Of a stretch of 20,845 nt of DNA, positions 8,195 through 19,266 are shown piece by piece. The stretch comes from Diplocarpon mali (taxonomy: Eukaryota > Ascomycota > Leotiomycetes > Helotiales > Drepanopezizaceae). The translations under genes were made by a program, and so were the position numbers. Numbering within the stretch: the stretch's first letter is position 1; every line of letters starts with the position of its first letter. The DNA lies in contig JAENRP010000530.1 of the NCBI GenBank assembly GCA_024741835.1, positions 1 to 20,845 on the forward strand. Reading direction: 5' to 3'. The notes beneath the pieces were generated by a model that made no database searches, had not been told where the DNA came from, and saw only the letters and a list, made by a program, of their open reading frames with translations.

Positions 8195-8626
8195 TTGACC
8201 CTGGCCTTGACCGTTTGCCTTGACCCGTGACTCGAGAACCTACCTTGAAGGGTGACCTGAAGACCCAGAAGTTGTGCGAGGAGGCTGCGCGTGTCTCGAC
8301 TTGGATGTGCTGGGTAGACGTTGGAAACTTCCGGAGTATAAGGAGCCCAGGCAATAGTGTTGGAACTTGAGTTAGACTGGGTTGGGTTGGGTTTGGCTGG
8401 GTAGTGGCTACCACTCGGTCGAACTCGGCTCGACTCTACTCGAAAATATACTACAACCCAACCAAATCGTATCGCAAGAAAAACCATAGTCGATCTAACT
8501 CTGAGCGGAACAGTAGCTCTCTCACCTTTTCAAGGGTTCCAACCAGACCGATTTAGGGGTCCGTACCTAAAAGAACCCTCGAGCAATTTGAGAAGTCGAG
8601 TTCAGCCGCAGGAGTCTCGCTTCCAG

Positions 8627-8634
8627 TCACGTGA
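8627..8634. promoter_or_regulatory. TCACGTGA palindrome (bHLH-type site)
   Basis: This 8-bp palindrome matches the consensus of fungal bHLH factors of the Cbf1/Pho4 type. It lies far from any gene start in this window, so a role is only possible. Confidence 0.2.
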
Positions 8635-9458
8635 TCGGGAAACCTGAGCTGAAGATCTGTGAGCTTGGTGTTGTTACATCGTCATGATATTATTGGAGTA
8701 GTACGTACATGCAGCGATAGAGGACCTCCCTGTACTTGATTACCGGTCCCTTGCATGGAGGCAGATAAAAACATCGGCATCAGGACACTCGAGTGTTTCC
8801 TCGGCGTGGCTGGGCTGAATTCAACGTCACGGAAGCCAACGGAACTCGACTCGAGTCGCATCATCACTACGCAGCCCATCTCAGGTTAACTCAGCTTAGG
8901 TCAGCTCAAGTTGAATTCCCCCTGCTATCTCGGTCCGCGCACGGCTCGAGCATTCCGAGTATTTCGTCTCCGCGCTGGGAGGCCGGGGATGCCCCCACGA
9001 GGAGAGTCTGAGAGTCATAGTTCGCCGAGGACAGATCGTGGAGGCCGAGTTAGAGATTTGTGCATCCTCGCACGCTGTGTTTGCTGGGTCGCTTGCTAGT
9101 TAGGACTTCCAACATTTCGGTTCGGTGCGAGTGTCAGCTGACAGTACAGACAGCAAGGGTCGAAATAGGAGAGGCGGCACGACTCGTGGCCTTCATGCTT
9201 AGCTTCGAAGCTCGAGAGGGGGGAGTTCGTGTTGGAAGATGGAGGTTTTCGTGCGGGACGTTCGGTCATACTGCTGGAGGCATGATTCGCAAGGGGATTC
9301 TTTCGTCGGTATGCCGTGTCACATCTCACCATTCCTGAGGGCGGACAGGCAGAGCATGAGAATCTAGAGTCGTTTGCCCCCGTACAAGATAGCAAGTACG
9401 TACAGAGGAATGCATATTAAGAATCGACTCTACTGGGCCGAATAGCTTCCCAAGTGGC

Positions 9459-11952
9459 TTAGGGAAGGCCGTAGAATACACCCCTCCCGTTCGTGCCAAC
9501 ATAGACCAGACCCTCTGTCTCCCAGCTCGCTGCAAGGTGGTTCGCGCCCGCGCTTCCAAACCCATATTCGGCATCACTAATCGTCTCCCACGTCAACCCT
9601 TCGTCAGTACTCAGCCTCAACGCCACCACGTTATCAACCATAGCGAACGCGTACAAATTCGTTGCATATCCGACACCCTTGCCCACCGCGATGTCCTGTC
9701 CGGACTGTACACTTGGAATAGATATGAATGTCTTCCCAAAGTCTATAGAGTGGTAGAGACCGGAGCTGGTAGAATACCAGACATCGCCTGCCTTGGCGGG
9801 GTGGACGGCAAGTCTGCCTACCCCGGACGAGCTGATGTTGGCTGTAGCTTGGAATGTCCTGCCACTGTCGCTGGATACATAGACCCTGCTCGCATCGCCC
9901 GCATAGAAGAATGCCGGGTTGACTTTGTCAGAGACTACTGCAACTTCGGCAGGCAGAGACGCGATGGGAGTGCTGCTGCTGTTGCTGATGAGGAGTGAGC
10001 CATTGACGGGGGTCCAGACAATCGTGGACGCGTCTGCGCTGAAGGCAATCTTGCCCCCGGAAATTGCTGATGGGACAGCGGTATTCCGCGTCCATGTGGC
10101 GCCGCCATCTGATGAAGTTGCAATTTTGGAACTCGCGTCCGCCAACCTCAAGATGTTCTTGGGAGCCAAACCAGCGTAGTCCAAGGCATTTGTAGAAGAC
10201 CAAAATGGGGCTTGAAACCCGTCCTCAGGCGGTACGTCGAGGTCGCGATGGACGAAGCCGGCAACGTCGAAGACGGCGGAGATCAGTGGAGTTTCGATTC
10301 CTGGAGGTGAGATCAGGTCCTGGACTGCTGTCTCCTCGATGCCTGCAACAAGATTAGCGCCTCATCCTTTCATGCTCCGAGTTTGGCAAATGTCTTGCTG
10401 TGTGGAACCCGAAGACGTGTCTTAGGAACTGCAGTCCGACGACGGAAGAGGATATAGCTGAGGGTATAAATGCGTACCGTCAGCGAGAGAAGAGACATGC
10501 ACTTCGGGCCACTTTTGGAGGTCGTGGCCTCCGTATACCGTAAGGCCAGTTCCGTACAACCAGTGGTTGCTGTCAAACGGGTTGATCTCTAGTGCCTCGA
10601 CCATCCATCCAAGCACCTTCGTATCGCTTGCTTGGCGCTGTTTGTTGATCCAGGGCGCCTTTTCAGTCTAGAGAGAGTGAGCACGCGTCAGTTCTCGAGA
10701 CGGAAAAACTCACGGAATATGTATAGTGAATCTTCTGAGCACCATTCTCATAGTCCCAGATTGTAGTCCAGGAAGCTCCCTAGGCAACATTAAACACTGC
10801 TTAGAAGCAAGCACGCTAGAGACTGACCGAGTCTTTGCTCCTGAAGATCTGGACGTCTGGCGACCAGAGATTCATAGCTGCTACCATCAATGTCCCCGGG
10901 GTGCTCGTGTCTAGAGCCAAACCGCCATAACCAATCGTAATATTGTTTGCAGCAGCCCATGGAGGCGTGATGTTCGAAAAATTGCCGTTCACAGAGACCC
11001 GGTACACAGATCCCGTTCCGGCAGTGTACGGACCCGACTCACTATTGTAGCTGATGTATAGAGCTTTTTCCGCAGAGGAGAACTTCATCTTGTGTGGGAA
11101 GACACCTGTGGGCTGACCTGTCATCTGTTTCCAGGTTTGACCTGCATCTTCTGACATCCAAGTCGACGACGTCCGGTCTGCGGTACCGATAAAGATCCGT
11201 GAGGTGGCCCCGTTGATCGGTTCAGAAGTAGGATCAAATGTGATAGCAGTCAGGCCAATTATGTCGTTGGCATATCCCCAGGGGTCTGTGGGATCCGCTT
11301 GGTAGGTTCCGGTAGCATTGAAGCTGGTGACTTTCTGGAATGTGACCCCTTGATCGAGACTTCTCCACAATCCGTTACCGCTGCGCGCTCCGAAATATAT
11401 GACTTTGTTGTTCTTGGGATCGACGGCAAGCCGCTCACCCATCCCTCGCCCTGGCATGTTGCCGCCAACCTTGAAAGGAAGACGGGTTCGAGCCCATGAC
11501 TTGCCGTAGTCATCACTCCTCAAGATAGATCCATTGTTGGGGTCCCAGTCGTTGGTGTACATTCCCACTGCAATGTAGACACGGTTCGGTTCGACCGGGT
11601 CAGTAGCGAGAGCATCAACGCCCCATTCACCCCTACTATCATCAGACAGGTGTAATGGTTGTTATATGGATATCAGCATACCACACGGTGTCGTTCACGT
11701 AGTCTTGAAGTGCGGTCCACGAATCATCCGCATTCAATCTATACAAGCCTCCGATGTCCGTTCGTGCGTAGGCAAGTCCTTTCTCCGTGGGGTTGAAGAC
11801 AATGCCAGGCACGAAGCCGCCTCCGCCGCCAATCTTGACATTTTTCCCTGTGCCGGTCAGCTTCTCCTCGCGTTCGAAAGATTAGCGAATATACAAGTGT
11901 ATGCTGAGACAGTTGAGCAGACTAAGCTGCTCAATAAAATGATTGGAAGCAT
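9459..11952 (-). CDS. GH74 xyloglucanase / endoglucanase, secreted
   Basis: A complete six-exon gene of 723 aa. Exons are 11952-11895, 11847-11682, 11635-10828, 10779-10714, 10667-10478 and 10342-9459. Introns are 47, 46, 48, 46 and 135 nt. Exon 1 encodes the signal peptide MLPIILLSSLVCSTVSA. The first splice rebuilds the Trp of YTW-KNV, the usual mature start of fungal GH74, and intron 3 splits an Asp-box exactly (RSKDS|GASW). The protein should be a twin seven-bladed beta-propeller that cleaves xyloglucan outside the cell. Eight Asp-box (SxDxGxTW-like) motifs are visible. Expected catalytic aspartates are Asp50 (YARTDIGG) and Asp484 (LDYAG), by comparison with known GH74 enzymes. There is no C-terminal CBM1, and the protein ends at GRGVFYGLP. 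The ATG is the first in-frame Met after an upstream TAG. Endo versus reducing-end-specific action cannot be decided here. No RIP-type stop is present, although the gene's 5' end abuts the AT-rich block. Confidence 0.95.
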
Positions 11953-12430
11953 AGATAGTAAGAAATGAGGAAGAAATAAGCAAGTGATAGAAAGAACCTA
12001 GCGATTACAAAAGAATGAAAAAAGAGTTCCGGCATACGATGATATATTATGGATGATACCAAACGAAAAGAGATTGCCTTGGTCTTGGGTGACCAGTCTT
12101 AGGTGACGAAACAAGTACTCCATTTTTTTTTTCATTTCAAGTACGGTGGATCGTAACCAGGGTCCAAATCCACTGAGAAGTATGAATTCCGAGCATAATT
12201 TATTTCATCTTCTTAATTCGAATACAGGAGATTATGCATCGGACATTTTCTGCGGGCCGGACGTTTCCAATGCCTCGAACATAGTGGAACGGTTCACAGC
12301 ATAACTGCTCCACTTTAATTCGCCCGCCGCCCTATATATCGATTCTTCTAAACGGTTGAACATATTCTTACCTTCAAAAATAAAAAACTCCCATTCTCAA
12401 CTCTTCCTTACCAGCGCTACGCAATATCAG
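11953..12430 (-). promoter_or_regulatory. 5' region of the GH74 gene, transition to AT-rich DNA
   Basis: Composition falls gradually from gene-like to AT-rich across this interval. On the minus strand, TATA-like sequences occur about 90 bp (12041-12050) and about 385 bp (12334-12339) upstream of the ATG. A GGCTAA hexamer, the core of the XlnR-type activator site, lies at 12474-12469 just beyond. In AT-rich DNA such matches are weak evidence. No gene is seen. Confidence 0.35.
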
Positions 12431-12904
12431 ATCTTCTTTCCTTCTTTGATAGCGACCTTAACGCTTGATTAGCCCCTATAGATAATTCAGTAGTAATTTA
12501 AGGAACTATCAAAATTAATTTAGATAGCTTTAACCATATAATTACTACTTCGTAAGAGAATCCGATTTTTATTAAGTTTGGAGATACTTGAAAATCTTGC
12601 GTATATTCATAGATGCCGTTATTAATCAAACTATATAAAACCATTGGGCACCGCATTCTATTGAGAGTAAGAGGTTACATATAAGGTATAGTTATTGGTT
12701 TTTTGGTACTTGCAAATAGCATTTACAATGCAACTAGGAAACTAGGAAACTATGTTAAAAGAGGCCAGAGTAATGGGTTTTCTCGTCCAAGTCATTATTT
12801 AGTATTTAATGAACAAGTTTTTAAAGGGTTGTTATGTATTTTTAGTATAGGTTTGTCTATAACGATAATGTAGGAATGCGAGAAACATTGGTAATATTCT
12901 ACTA

Positions 12905-13180
12905 CTTAGTCCATAGGGAAATAATCTGAGGTTTTCTATCTATGCGCTATACTAGAACTTTCTTTTATATAAGGGTTTCGACAGGGGGTATTTAAAGCTT
13001 AGGAATCAATAACAGTTAAGATAATTAGAGATTTGATTAGGGAAATGCTAAATAGATGTAAAGTAGTAATTGACGCAAAAGTTAGCCATATAAAATACTA
13101 AGGAATTTAAAAAAATCAGCATTGCTAAGAATCTAGTATATATAAATAGGGAACCTTAGATTATTACACCTTATACAAAG
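12905..13180 (+). mobile_element. 276-bp non-autonomous Tc1/mariner derivative, copy 1
   Basis: It is bounded by TA dinucleotides at 12903-12904 and 13181-13182. The left end (CTTAGTCCATAGGGAAATAA) and the inverted right end are related. The interior carries the 3' end of the Tc1/mariner transposase frame on the + strand (ATTAGGGAAATGCTAAATAG, then the terminal KY-stop). A ~1-kb deletion relative to the full element at 14630-15908 would explain it. It has the same length as the copy at 14015-14290. Confidence 0.75.
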
Positions 13181-14014
13181 TACATAGGGCATTAGGTAAA
13201 TTCTAATAGGTAAGGGATTCTATAAATAGTTTACTATATTTGAAGTATAAAAAGCATTTGGCTATATCTATAGAGCCAATCCACTCTTAGCATTTCTACT
13301 TTATAATCTCAGTCTTAAATTATATCTAGTTATAAAGTACGATTAACGGCCTTACTAATCGACTATACTTAAGATAAAAGAAACAACGGTAATAATACTT
13401 TATACCCTTTATATAAACTTATTATTTAGTAGAAATTACAAGTAAGTGTCTACATATTAGCACTCTATCGCTAGGGGGAATAGCCAATTAGAGTAGAGTA
13501 CTATATTTTAGCTACTTGCATCGTCGCAGACTAAACAAACACTATATAAAAGTATATTTAAACTTATAAGCCTACTAGAAATCTCTCCTTATGCATATTT
13601 ATTTACTATGCCTATAATAAAGACTTCCCTCTTTTACATTTTCGAAGTTGATTTGAAACAGGACTCTCGAATTCAATATTTAATAGCTAATAGCCTAGTA
13701 TCCTCAACAATATTAAAGAGAAAGGTTCTATCAAATTGTCTATTAAATAAAAGGAGAATTATAGAGTTACATTCGCTTGATTCCTAACAGTTTCAAGGGT
13801 TAGAAGAGGGGCATTCAACTTAAAATGGTAGTAGTATACTTATTACCTCTTTATACTATAATCTGAATTGAATTGAATTTGAATATGATTGAATACGTAA
13901 CAAACTAGCTCTTAAGTATAAAAGTTTTCAAAAGTAAGATCGATTATTTGTATAATTGAGTTTTGAATTAATGTATTTTCTATATTCTACTTAGTATAAA
14001 GAGAGTTAAGTATA

Positions 14015-14290
14015 CTTAGTATATAGGGAAATAATCTAAGGTTTTCTATCTATATACATTAGATTCTTGGCAATGCTGCTTTTATTAAATTCCTTAGTAT
14101 TTTATATAGCCACCTTTTATATCAATCACTGCTTTATATCTATTTAGCATTTCCCTAATCAAATCTCTAATTATCTCAACTATTATTAATTCCTAAGCTT
14201 TAAGTACCTCTTATCGAAACCCTTGCGCAAAAGAAAGTTCTAGTATAGCGCATAGACAGAAAACCTCAGATTATTTCCCTATATACTAAG
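14015..14290 (-). mobile_element. 276-bp non-autonomous Tc1/mariner derivative, copy 2
   Basis: This is an inverted copy of 12905-13180 with exactly the same length, flanked by TA at 14013-14014 and 14291-14292. The terminal inverted repeats are about 45 bp and nearly perfect. Both ends begin CTTAGTATATAGGGAAATAA and differ inside only by transitions. The transposase tail lies on the minus strand. Confidence 0.85.
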
Positions 14291-14629
14291 TAGATCATTG
14301 AGTAACCATAGCACTAAAGCATATTAAATTAAATGTCCCACTTCTTACTCTTTATTCCTTATAAGGGGTTATAATAATTAACTGCTGTGACTCTGTAAGC
14401 AAACCATAAATCTTGAAGATTCTACTGTTGAATACTGAAGGTGCTCGTGCGCTCCTATTTGAATAGCAGATTACAGAGCAGGCAGAGAAAAGACTCTAGG
14501 TTGACACTTGATGACTTAATACCTGCCAAGGTGTACCATGTATAAGCAACGATCCTGCATAACCATATTAGAGTGTAAGCCAGGGTGACCCTAGAAGTCA
14601 TAGGGAAATATTAAAGCTCCCTATTACTA

Positions 14630-15908
14630 CTTGGTACATGCCCGAAATAATATACAAGTGCTGTCTTAGCGTAATTCTACCGGTTTCCATTAATAGGGCT
14701 TATATATAGAGGGATAGCTAATGATTTATCTATAACGATTCGCCGCTTTTTGCATTGAAAATCAACGCTTTTAATATGGATTCTTCATTTAGTATACTAA
14801 CTCTAAAGATACTTATAAAATAGACCTCTTATAATAAACGAGTATGCTATCAGACTCTTTATTTTAATGCCAGTTGGACTTAAGATTAGATTGCCTTTTA
14901 ATTAAACCTTACTTAACGTTAAGTTTAGTACGCTCTATAGACTCGATTGACTCTTTAATATTATCTTTAAGGCTATAAAGCTCACTTAAATACTTTATAA
15001 CGAAAATACCTTATTCAATAGGTTATAGCTTTAAGAGCAAATCGATGTACTCCTTAGGCTGATATTCCTTTGATTCTTTATTAGAACGTCGGCTTCTATG
15101 CTATTTGTACAGCTTTTAAGAAGGAAGGCTTTATTTGACGAATTGCTTATCGAAAACCAGTCCTTATATATATAAATCAGATCTCTCGACTTTAATAGGC
15201 TCTCGAGCATAAGGATTGGACTAAAGAGCAATAGTTTTCAATCTTATAGAGTAACGAAACGTAGGTTAATCTTAGAAAACATATAAAGGAATAAATCATA
15301 TAAGAAATCAGGTTTTAAGAAGAATATCACCTTAATTATATTAAGGATTAATATTAAAGGAAGATCAGATAGATATTTTAAAGAACAATATTAAGGAAAT
15401 ACAGTTAGCATTAAGGGTTATTTTAAGAAAAGGATTAGGAAATGATAAATAAAGGTTCGTACTCTAGAATTATTATCCTAAAGGTTTAAGAGATTCTATA
15501 GCAATATCCTAAGCTTAAATTCCAATAGGATAATGCAAAAGGGCACGCTTTTAAATATACTTAATTAGTATTTAAAGCAATTGGGATTACCCTTATCTTT
15601 TAGCCTACGAATTCTCTTAATTTGAACTTAATCGAGATAGTATAAGATAAAATGAAAGATTATATTAAGGGTAAATATCTAAAGGTTTATCGATCTTATA
15701 AGAGACTATATAAAGCTGTAAAAGAAGCGTAGGAATCGATAACAATTGAAAGAATTAGAGAATTAATTAGGGAAATGCTAAAGAGATATAAAGCTATAAT
15801 CGCAGCAGGAGGAGGCTATATAAAATATTAAGGAAATTGTAAAAGCAGCATTGCCAAGTATCTAGTGTATACGGCTTAGAATTGTACATTATTTACCCAT
15901 AGTACGAA
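14630..15908 (+). mobile_element. full-length Tc1/mariner element, RIP-inactivated
   Basis: A 1279-bp element flanked by TA dinucleotides (14628-14629 and 15909-15910). Its ends are related inverted repeats of about 30 bp: CTTGGTACATG on the left, and CTTCGTACTATG on the right when reverse-complemented, both continuing into an AAATAAT core and TACAA. It contains one decayed transposase (14776-15831), leaving about 146 bp of 5' and 77 bp of 3' untranslated DNA. It is the likely parent type of the 276-bp derivatives in this block. Confidence 0.85.
14776..15831 (+). pseudogene. Tc1/mariner DDE transposase pseudogene
   Basis: 352 codons from ATG (MDSSFSILTLK) to TAA (GGGYIKY-stop) are readable in a single frame with no frameshift, but the frame is broken by about 38 premature stops. 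The stops fall where the family has Gln (CAA to TAA), Trp (TGG to TAG) or Arg (CGA to TGA), as RIP would produce on both strands. The DDE signature is visible. The first Asp has become Asn (SNET), the second is kept in DNAKGH, and the third acidic residue is the Glu in NLNLIEIV. An N-terminal helix-turn-helix region (around LNLT) is also recognisable. The length matches an intact fungal Tc1-like transposase, so the element was complete before mutation. Confidence 0.9.
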
Positions 15909-16379
15909 GTATAGACTTGCAAATGTCAATACTACTCTTACAGCAACTATTAAATCTCATGGGTAAGGATATGCGAGCTGGGATATGACTTGAGTAGCAA
16001 TTGATATAAAGATAGATTTGAGATCCACTGTAATAGAGACCTCCTGGGGAAAAAATTGAAACACAGGGCTACGTGGTAGTGCTATGCAGGATTGATAATT
16101 GTGTTTTGCAAGTCCTGGTATACGCTTGGTATTTAGGTGCTAAAACGTCGATTGTTTCTTATGCCTTGACTTTCCTAAACATTATTTTCCATCCCTCAAC
16201 TACTTGAATTTGCCTGCCGCTCTATGCTAAGCAGTGCTCTCCTATTCTCTTTAATATTTTCTCTTTTAATATGCTATATTAATTTTACATTATATACTAT
16301 GAGTAGAAAATGTGATGATTTTTTTCCTTTCAATATGCTATGTTAGCTCTAAACTATGTATCATAAGCGAGAAACGCTA

Positions 16380-17050
16380 AATTCGGATTTATATACAAGG
16401 AGAAACTCGCTCCAAGATTCCTCATATCTTTGCTATTTAGCCTATGTACTTATGATTCCCGATTCCATAGATAAAAGTCTAACCTATACCTTAGTTGATG
16501 ATTATCCTCTTTAAGTCTTAGACGAGTATATTCTTAGAAGGTGCCTTAATAAATAGAGTCGCCTTAGGTTCTCTATTCTAAGACAAGCCCCATATACTAA
16601 TATTAGCTATTTATTTGATTATATTAAACGTCTAACTAATAGATGGCAGCTCATGATTATAAATCTTCTCATCGACTTCATAAAAAATTATTAGACTATA
16701 TTCTTTTCCTTCTCCTCCTTCTCCTCTTCCTTATATATTATAACCTGTCTTTTTCATCTTCGTATCCTTTACTAGATCTTTGCTTTAATTATAGGCATAT
16801 ATTTGAGTAGTCCTTGAGTATATAAGAAGAGGTCGAAATTAAAGGGTATTTTAAAAATATGTAGGTATAAAAGTTTAACATTTTAAAGCTTTTGACAATT
16901 TCTGGCTTTGTTCGACTTCAGGTTTGATTCTTTCGTAATCGAAAGGAATGAATCTCGGCCCTGCGGACTCTGTAAAAGAATGTGCAGTTCATAGGAAATA
17001 CCGCGAATAGGTGTTGAGTCGTCGCCTCCCTGTGCTCTGTTACAATCATC
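16380..17050 (-). repeat. inner element segment, repeated inverted at 20170
   Basis: Read on the minus strand, this segment aligns with the + strand of 20170-20845. Shared landmarks are GACGACTCAA, GAAAGAATCAAACC, ATACCCTTTA followed by TTTCGACCT, GTTATAATATATAAG, and AGGTATAGGTTAGAC. It includes a GC-richer part (16910-17060) with a 69-codon minus-strand frame ending at 16883, whose product I do not recognise. Confidence 0.7.
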
Positions 17051-17324
17051 GCGTCGCAAGCAAATTAAGTAGAAGCTATAGATGTCAAGCATTACAAAAC
17101 TAAAATACCAGGAAATAATGTGGGAAAATAAAAGAGTTAAGGGTATATTTAATTGATAAATACTGTACTATAACAATGCACGACAATTTGGATTCCTCTT
17201 ATTTTACATAACTTGAACTGCTTTTAGCCAAGGCGGAAGATATTTCTTTAGTCTTGTAAGTGCAGTACTAGTATCAATATTTCATAATGAAATAGAACAG
17301 GATGAGACAGTAAAATTATAATTA

Positions 17325-17536
17325 TGTTGTAAAGTCTGCCCTTCAACAGAGGGCTAGTATCACTTCCCCTTCTCTACCCTTCTAAGCCTGTGAGTGCCAT
17401 ACACGCCGAGCCCCTCGGTCAAGGACCAGTCCGAGGTTCCTACGAAACGTACACGACTCCCATGTGACATGTATTTATAGGATGATCCTAAGGACAAGGG
17501 GACAAAGTGTTCATAGAAGCAATCTGTGTGCTAACA
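17325..17536 (-). repeat. possible solo LTR (212 bp, GC-richer island)
   Basis: This island stands out from its AT-rich surroundings. It begins TGTTG and ends TAACA, resembling the TG...CA ends of LTRs. On the minus strand it has TATAAATA at 17479-17472, about 57 bp from the left LTR end. It also contains a hairpin (CCTCGG...CCGAGG around 17414-17435). No clear 5-bp target duplication is present, so the assignment is tentative. It could equally be an unmutated internal part of the host element. Confidence 0.3.
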
Positions 17537-18268
17537 AGTCTATGTTAGTATAATATCACCGATTTCGATTAAGCATATATTGATATAAATGAAGCCACTA
17601 CGCTAATTAGCAATGTTATAATATATACTACTCTCTTGAATGTGAAGAGACTTTTAAAATAGTCTTTTTCTTCCTAATAATCGCGTTTCACCTATAATAT
17701 AGTTCTTGAGAAATACTATGACTACAATTTTACGATGTTTAGATTATAAGTACCACTGCTTAGCATAGGGCGGCAGACAGATTCAAGTAGTTGAGGCATT
17801 AAAAAATATTTTTTAGAAAAGTTGAGACATAGGGAATAATCGGCCCTAAAACCCATGTGGGAATGATCTTCGTACTTCAGGGGTTTCCGTCCTACTCGGA
17901 ACCTTCTCTTCCCATATTTCTTCTCTTGAAACTATCAAGAAACCTTTCTGATTTGGCCGGTATATCTCAGGATGAAGCTTGCATAAGCCGTCGTACCAGA
18001 TGTGTTATTATTTTTAGTCTGTAGTAAAAGACAAAATTGAGGTTACATGCCAGTTTCTTTGATATTGCCGTTGGGGTCGCCCTGCCCTGCCTTTTTCTTT
18101 AAAACGGGTAATACGATATCAACTTCATAATACCCAGTACATAAGTACATAAAAAAGGAATATTCAAGAGGTACTTACGAAATCACGTTTTCATTAGCGT
18201 GGATCCAAAAATATAAATCCTCGGAAAAGTGTAAACTCTAACTGTTGAGGAGATTAAAGCAAGGTGAA

Positions 18269-18571
18269 ACCTTTGAACTATAAGAATTGACAAAAGTATT
18301 TACCTCGTTCTCTCGAGAGAGATTGGTGAATCAAAACCAAGGCGGAGACCATTGAAATGTACAAATTCCGAATATCTAAAATGAAACCCAAGACCTGTAA
18401 ACTTGAGTAATTGACCAAAGTATACTGTGTTATATTGTTGTTTTTGGTTCTTAGTACAGTGAGCGAAAGCCGAGGAAGGAATCCACTTAAAAGTATAAGT
18501 TATGAGTATTGACATGGCAACAGAAAGAAGCCGAGCCTTTTAAACGTCAATAATTGACTAATGGATATTTA
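18269..18571. repeat. three degenerate copies of a ~36-bp motif
   Basis: Related sequences start at 18269, 18393 and 18535. Each has a CCT(T/G)T-type start, a (G/A)AAC core, then AATTGAC followed by AAAGTAT or a variant. The spacing is 124 and 142 bp. They may be relics of a tandem array with a unit of about 130 bp. Confidence 0.4.
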
Positions 18572-19266
18572 ATGGTTTTATGTTCTAGTAATACGGATCA
18601 GTCATTAGACTGTTTCCTACAGCTAATAAGCTTTTTACATTTATACCTTGAACTGCTGCCTTAAATCATTTCTGATTGTAGAATACAATTAGTAGGTTTA
18701 TTGATCCACTGTACTCGAAACACAAAAAATCAAGAGTATTTAATCCCAGTTGTATGAAGTGGGACAGTCAAGCCTGCATGAAAGTTTATTCAACCTTGTA
18801 TATAAAATATGGAATTAAGGAAAATGGCATGCGGCCGTAAGGCATACACGCATATCACGTACAAATTCACCCACGCTGCTTTTACTCATTCTATAAGCTG
18901 ACTTAGGGAAATCGAAGATCGTGTAAAGCATGTTATTTATGATATTATAAACAGGCAATTAAAGAAATTAAAAACTGTAGTAATCCTATAATTATTCAAA
19001 ATCCTATGTTTAACTTATGAAAAACTTTTAAAGTACTAGATGCATTATGATTACTATTGATATCTGACTGCTATGTGGGAGAGCAGGGGGTGACTTTGTC
19101 ATAGGCCAAATAAAAATAACGCCATATGAAACTCTATTTAACCTGGCAAATCTACTAAATTTCCGCCCTTGTACATATGCTAATGTGGTATTTGTTTGTC
19201 CTGCGACAAACAATAGGCTTATACTAGGGAATGATAGTTAAGCCTTCTTCCTTGGAGTATCAAACT

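Larger units (their letters stand above)
7639..9458. other. intergenic region, no supportable gene
   Basis: About 1.8 kb between the gene at 6917 and the 3' end of the GH74 gene. Open frames up to about 120 codons occur on both strands but lack initiation context, introns or recognisable protein features. It holds a CT/CA microsatellite (8146-8194), a perfect TCACGTGA palindrome (8627-8634) and scattered TCGA/GAGTCG-rich short repeats near 8415-8442 and 8840-8860. Confidence 0.5.
16147..17844. mobile_element. 1.7-kb element with ~90-bp inverted repeats, 8-bp TSD
   Basis: Terminal inverted repeats at 16147-16236 and 17754-17844 align end to end. One starts GTCGATTGTTTCTTATGCC and the other GCCGATTATTCCCTATGTC, and both share the inner stretch CTCAACTACTTGAAT and TATGCTAAGCAGTG. 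Immediately outside are 8-bp sequences GCTAAAAC (16139-16146) and CCTAAAAC (17845-17852), a target duplication with one mismatch. An 8-bp duplication suits the hAT superfamily, although 90-bp inverted repeats are long for hAT. The interior has no intact frame. Part of it (about 16380-17050) recurs inverted at 20170-20845. The GC-richer island at 17325-17536 may be a later insertion. Confidence 0.7.

Noticed and set aside
12780..12900. Helitron-like coding remnant
   Set aside because: A few translated segments looked suggestive, but no motif could be followed in one frame.
15031..15231. 66-codon minus-strand frame in the AT-rich block
   Set aside because: It lies antisense to the transposase pseudogene and is a chance frame.
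17401..17440. Hairpin-rich GC stretch considered as a tRNA or SINE
   Set aside because: No convincing B box or acceptor stem. It fits a possible LTR or element interior better.
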